Below, in pieces: positions 5,002-5,907 of a stretch of DNA of 5,907 nt (positions are counted from its first letter, which is position 1; each line of letters opens with the position of its first letter). A model generated the notes under the pieces. It searched no databases, was not told the origin of the DNA, and saw only the letters and a program-made list of their open reading frames with translations. The position numbers and the translations under genes are program-made. Source of the DNA: Chloroflexia bacterium (GTDB lineage Bacteria > Chloroflexota > Chloroflexia > QHBQ01 > JADMIH01); assembly GCA_025927935.1 (NCBI GenBank), contig JAICKM010000455.1, forward strand, positions 1-5,907. The letters run 5' to 3'.

Positions 5002-5844
5002 CTAGGGCGAAGCCGGAGTGGCCGCCGGCGTGGGATCGTCCGCGCTGTCGGCTGGATGGGCATTTTTCAGGGCAACGGCGCCGCTGTAGGCCGGAACCGG
5101 CACTTTGGCCGCCTTCTGGATGGTGACGGGCAAGTCATAAATCTGCGCTCGCTCGTTGAACTGGCGCATCTGGGGCGAGTTGCGCAGCCCTGCTTCCAGC
5201 GCGTCGGGGTTGCCGATGGCGTGGACCTCATAGGGCGGCGACAGGCGGGTGGCGTTGGCGATGACCGTCGTGCCCACGCAATAGAGCGGCGAGTTGGACA
5301 GGATGCGCTCGCCGTTCATCGAAATGGCCTCGGCGCCGCCGGCCCAGAGCGTGTTCAGCACGTCGCGCAGCATATAATCGTGCAGAATGTAATTGTTAGG
5401 GTCCTCGTTCTGGGGGATGACGGCGGCGGTGCTGTCCTGGAAGGTGGCGATGACGCCCGGCCCCTCCAGCGGCACCAGCCCGGCGGTGATGCGCTCGGCG
5501 TTGATGGCGGCGGTCAGATCGCCCAACTGGTCTTTCTCCTGGGCGGTGGTGGCCTGGAGTTTTTCCAGTTGCGCGCGGGCGTCGATCAAGCCGCGCTTGA
5601 GGTCGGCCTGCTCGTTCTCCAGGTTAGTGATGGTGGAGGCGATGGTCTCGCGGTTGCTTTCGCGGGTGATGGGCTGCTGGATCAAGTCGCTACGCTCCTG
5701 CCACTTCAGCGCGATCAAGCCGCCGCCCGCCAGCCCGGCCAGGGCCAGCACGAATGAGAGCGCCACAACATGCGCGCCGGGCAGGGCGATATGGCGCGGG
5801 CGGGTTTCGCGCAAAGCCGGCAATGTGAAGGGCGAGCGAGCCAT
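5002..5844 (-). CDS. DUF881 family protein, first of tandem pair
   Basis: This is a 280-residue paralogue of the downstream protein. A basic, Pro-containing cytoplasmic N-terminus (1-23) precedes one membrane helix (about 24-46). A long coiled coil follows (about 62-118, with NLENEQADLKRGLIDARAQL), then the DUF881 core: LEGPGV (126-131), LRDVLNTLWAGGAEAISMNG (159-178), PPYEVHAIGNPDALEAGL (203-220). The last 20 residues are an Ala/Pro/Asp-rich tail absent from the second protein. Between the GPGV and AEAI motifs it carries a longer insert (about 135-155). ATG at 5844 is preceded by AGGA at 8-nt spacing. It probably leads the two-gene unit or continues an operon beyond the window edge; in other genomes divIB/ftsQ often lies upstream. 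Confidence 0.9.
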   Translation of the reverse strand: MARSPFTLPALRETRPRHIALPGAHVVALSFVLALAGLAGGGLIALKWQERSDLIQQPITRESNRETIASTITNLENEQADLKRGLIDARAQLEKLQATTAQEKDQLGDLTAAINAERITAGLVPLEGPGVIATFQDSTAAVIPQNEDPNNYILHDYMLRDVLNTLWAGGAEAISMNGERILSNSPLYCVGTTVIANATRLSPPYEVHAIGNPDALEAGLRNSPQMRQFNERAQIYDLPVTIQKAAKVPVPAYSGAVALKNAHPADSADDPTPAATPASP

Positions 5845-5907
5845 GGGCAGGTTCCTGGGTACGATCTGTTCGCGCTGCTGTTAATTAGACTACCGGGGCG
5901 CCCGAAA
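5845..5907 (-). other. Upstream region of the DUF881 pair, cut by window edge
   Basis: On the minus strand this holds a -10-like TCTAAT (plus-strand 5884-5889), 40 nt before the ATG at 5844. Any matching -35 would fall at or beyond the window end, so the promoter cannot be judged. Two of the three minus-strand frames have early stops (TAG and TAA near 5885-5892) that could end an upstream gene, but the 18-20 nt available before them identify nothing. Confidence 0.2.

Noticed and set aside
4534..5757. 407-codon plus-strand open frame opposite both DUF881 genes
   Set aside because: It spans two well-supported minus-strand genes and their 9-nt junction. Its composition (Gly/Asp/Val repeats) is that of an antisense shadow.
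5884..5907. 3' end of an upstream ftsQ gene
   Set aside because: Minus-strand stops exist here, but six or seven codons are too few to identify any protein.

Overview
This is a GC-rich bacterial window with seven protein-coding genes, one of them cut by the window edge, and one degraded gene fragment. The organism is probably a member of the Chloroflexota (Anaerolineae-like). This rests on a recalled resemblance of the 105-residue hypothetical protein and the tandem DUF881 pair to that phylum, plus base composition, so it is only moderately supported. There are no RNA genes, no CRISPR array and no transposase.

Left part (1-2284): the 3' end of threonine synthase (thrC, + strand) converges on a two-gene minus-strand unit. 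That unit is a 105-residue hypothetical protein followed, 18 nt later, by a polytopic membrane protein of the lysylphosphatidylglycerol-synthase-TM/YbhN flippase-like family. Three copies of a 27-nt palindromic repeat fill the gap between the convergent genes. The two-gene unit has its own candidate extended -10 promoter, just after a terminator-like hairpin that ends the upstream blaI-type gene.

Middle part (2285-4202): a BlaI/MecI-type repressor (minus) is divergent from a plus-strand pair, an FmdB-type zinc-ribbon protein and a DUF1801 protein. Two back-to-back sigma70-like promoters lie between them. A fragment of an RHS-repeat core, about 128 codons with no start of its own and no end, sits exactly between the plus-strand promoter and fmdB. 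It is bounded by an 8-bp direct repeat (GGGTATAA) that forms part of a -10 box on each side, so fmdB now appears to use a -10 at or inside the fragment's right end. This is the most unusual structure in the window.

Right part (4203-5907): two tandem DUF881 membrane-anchored coiled-coil proteins on the minus strand, 9 nt apart. The order resembles ylxW-ylxX next to division genes in Bacillus, but sbp, ftsA and ftsZ do not follow; a convergent DUF1801 gene does.

I see no clear undescribed multi-gene system. The points worth a second look are the RHS insertion and promoter capture, the orphan BlaI-type repressor with a nested dyad in its leader, the small-protein/flippase-like pair, and the palindromic repeat cluster.
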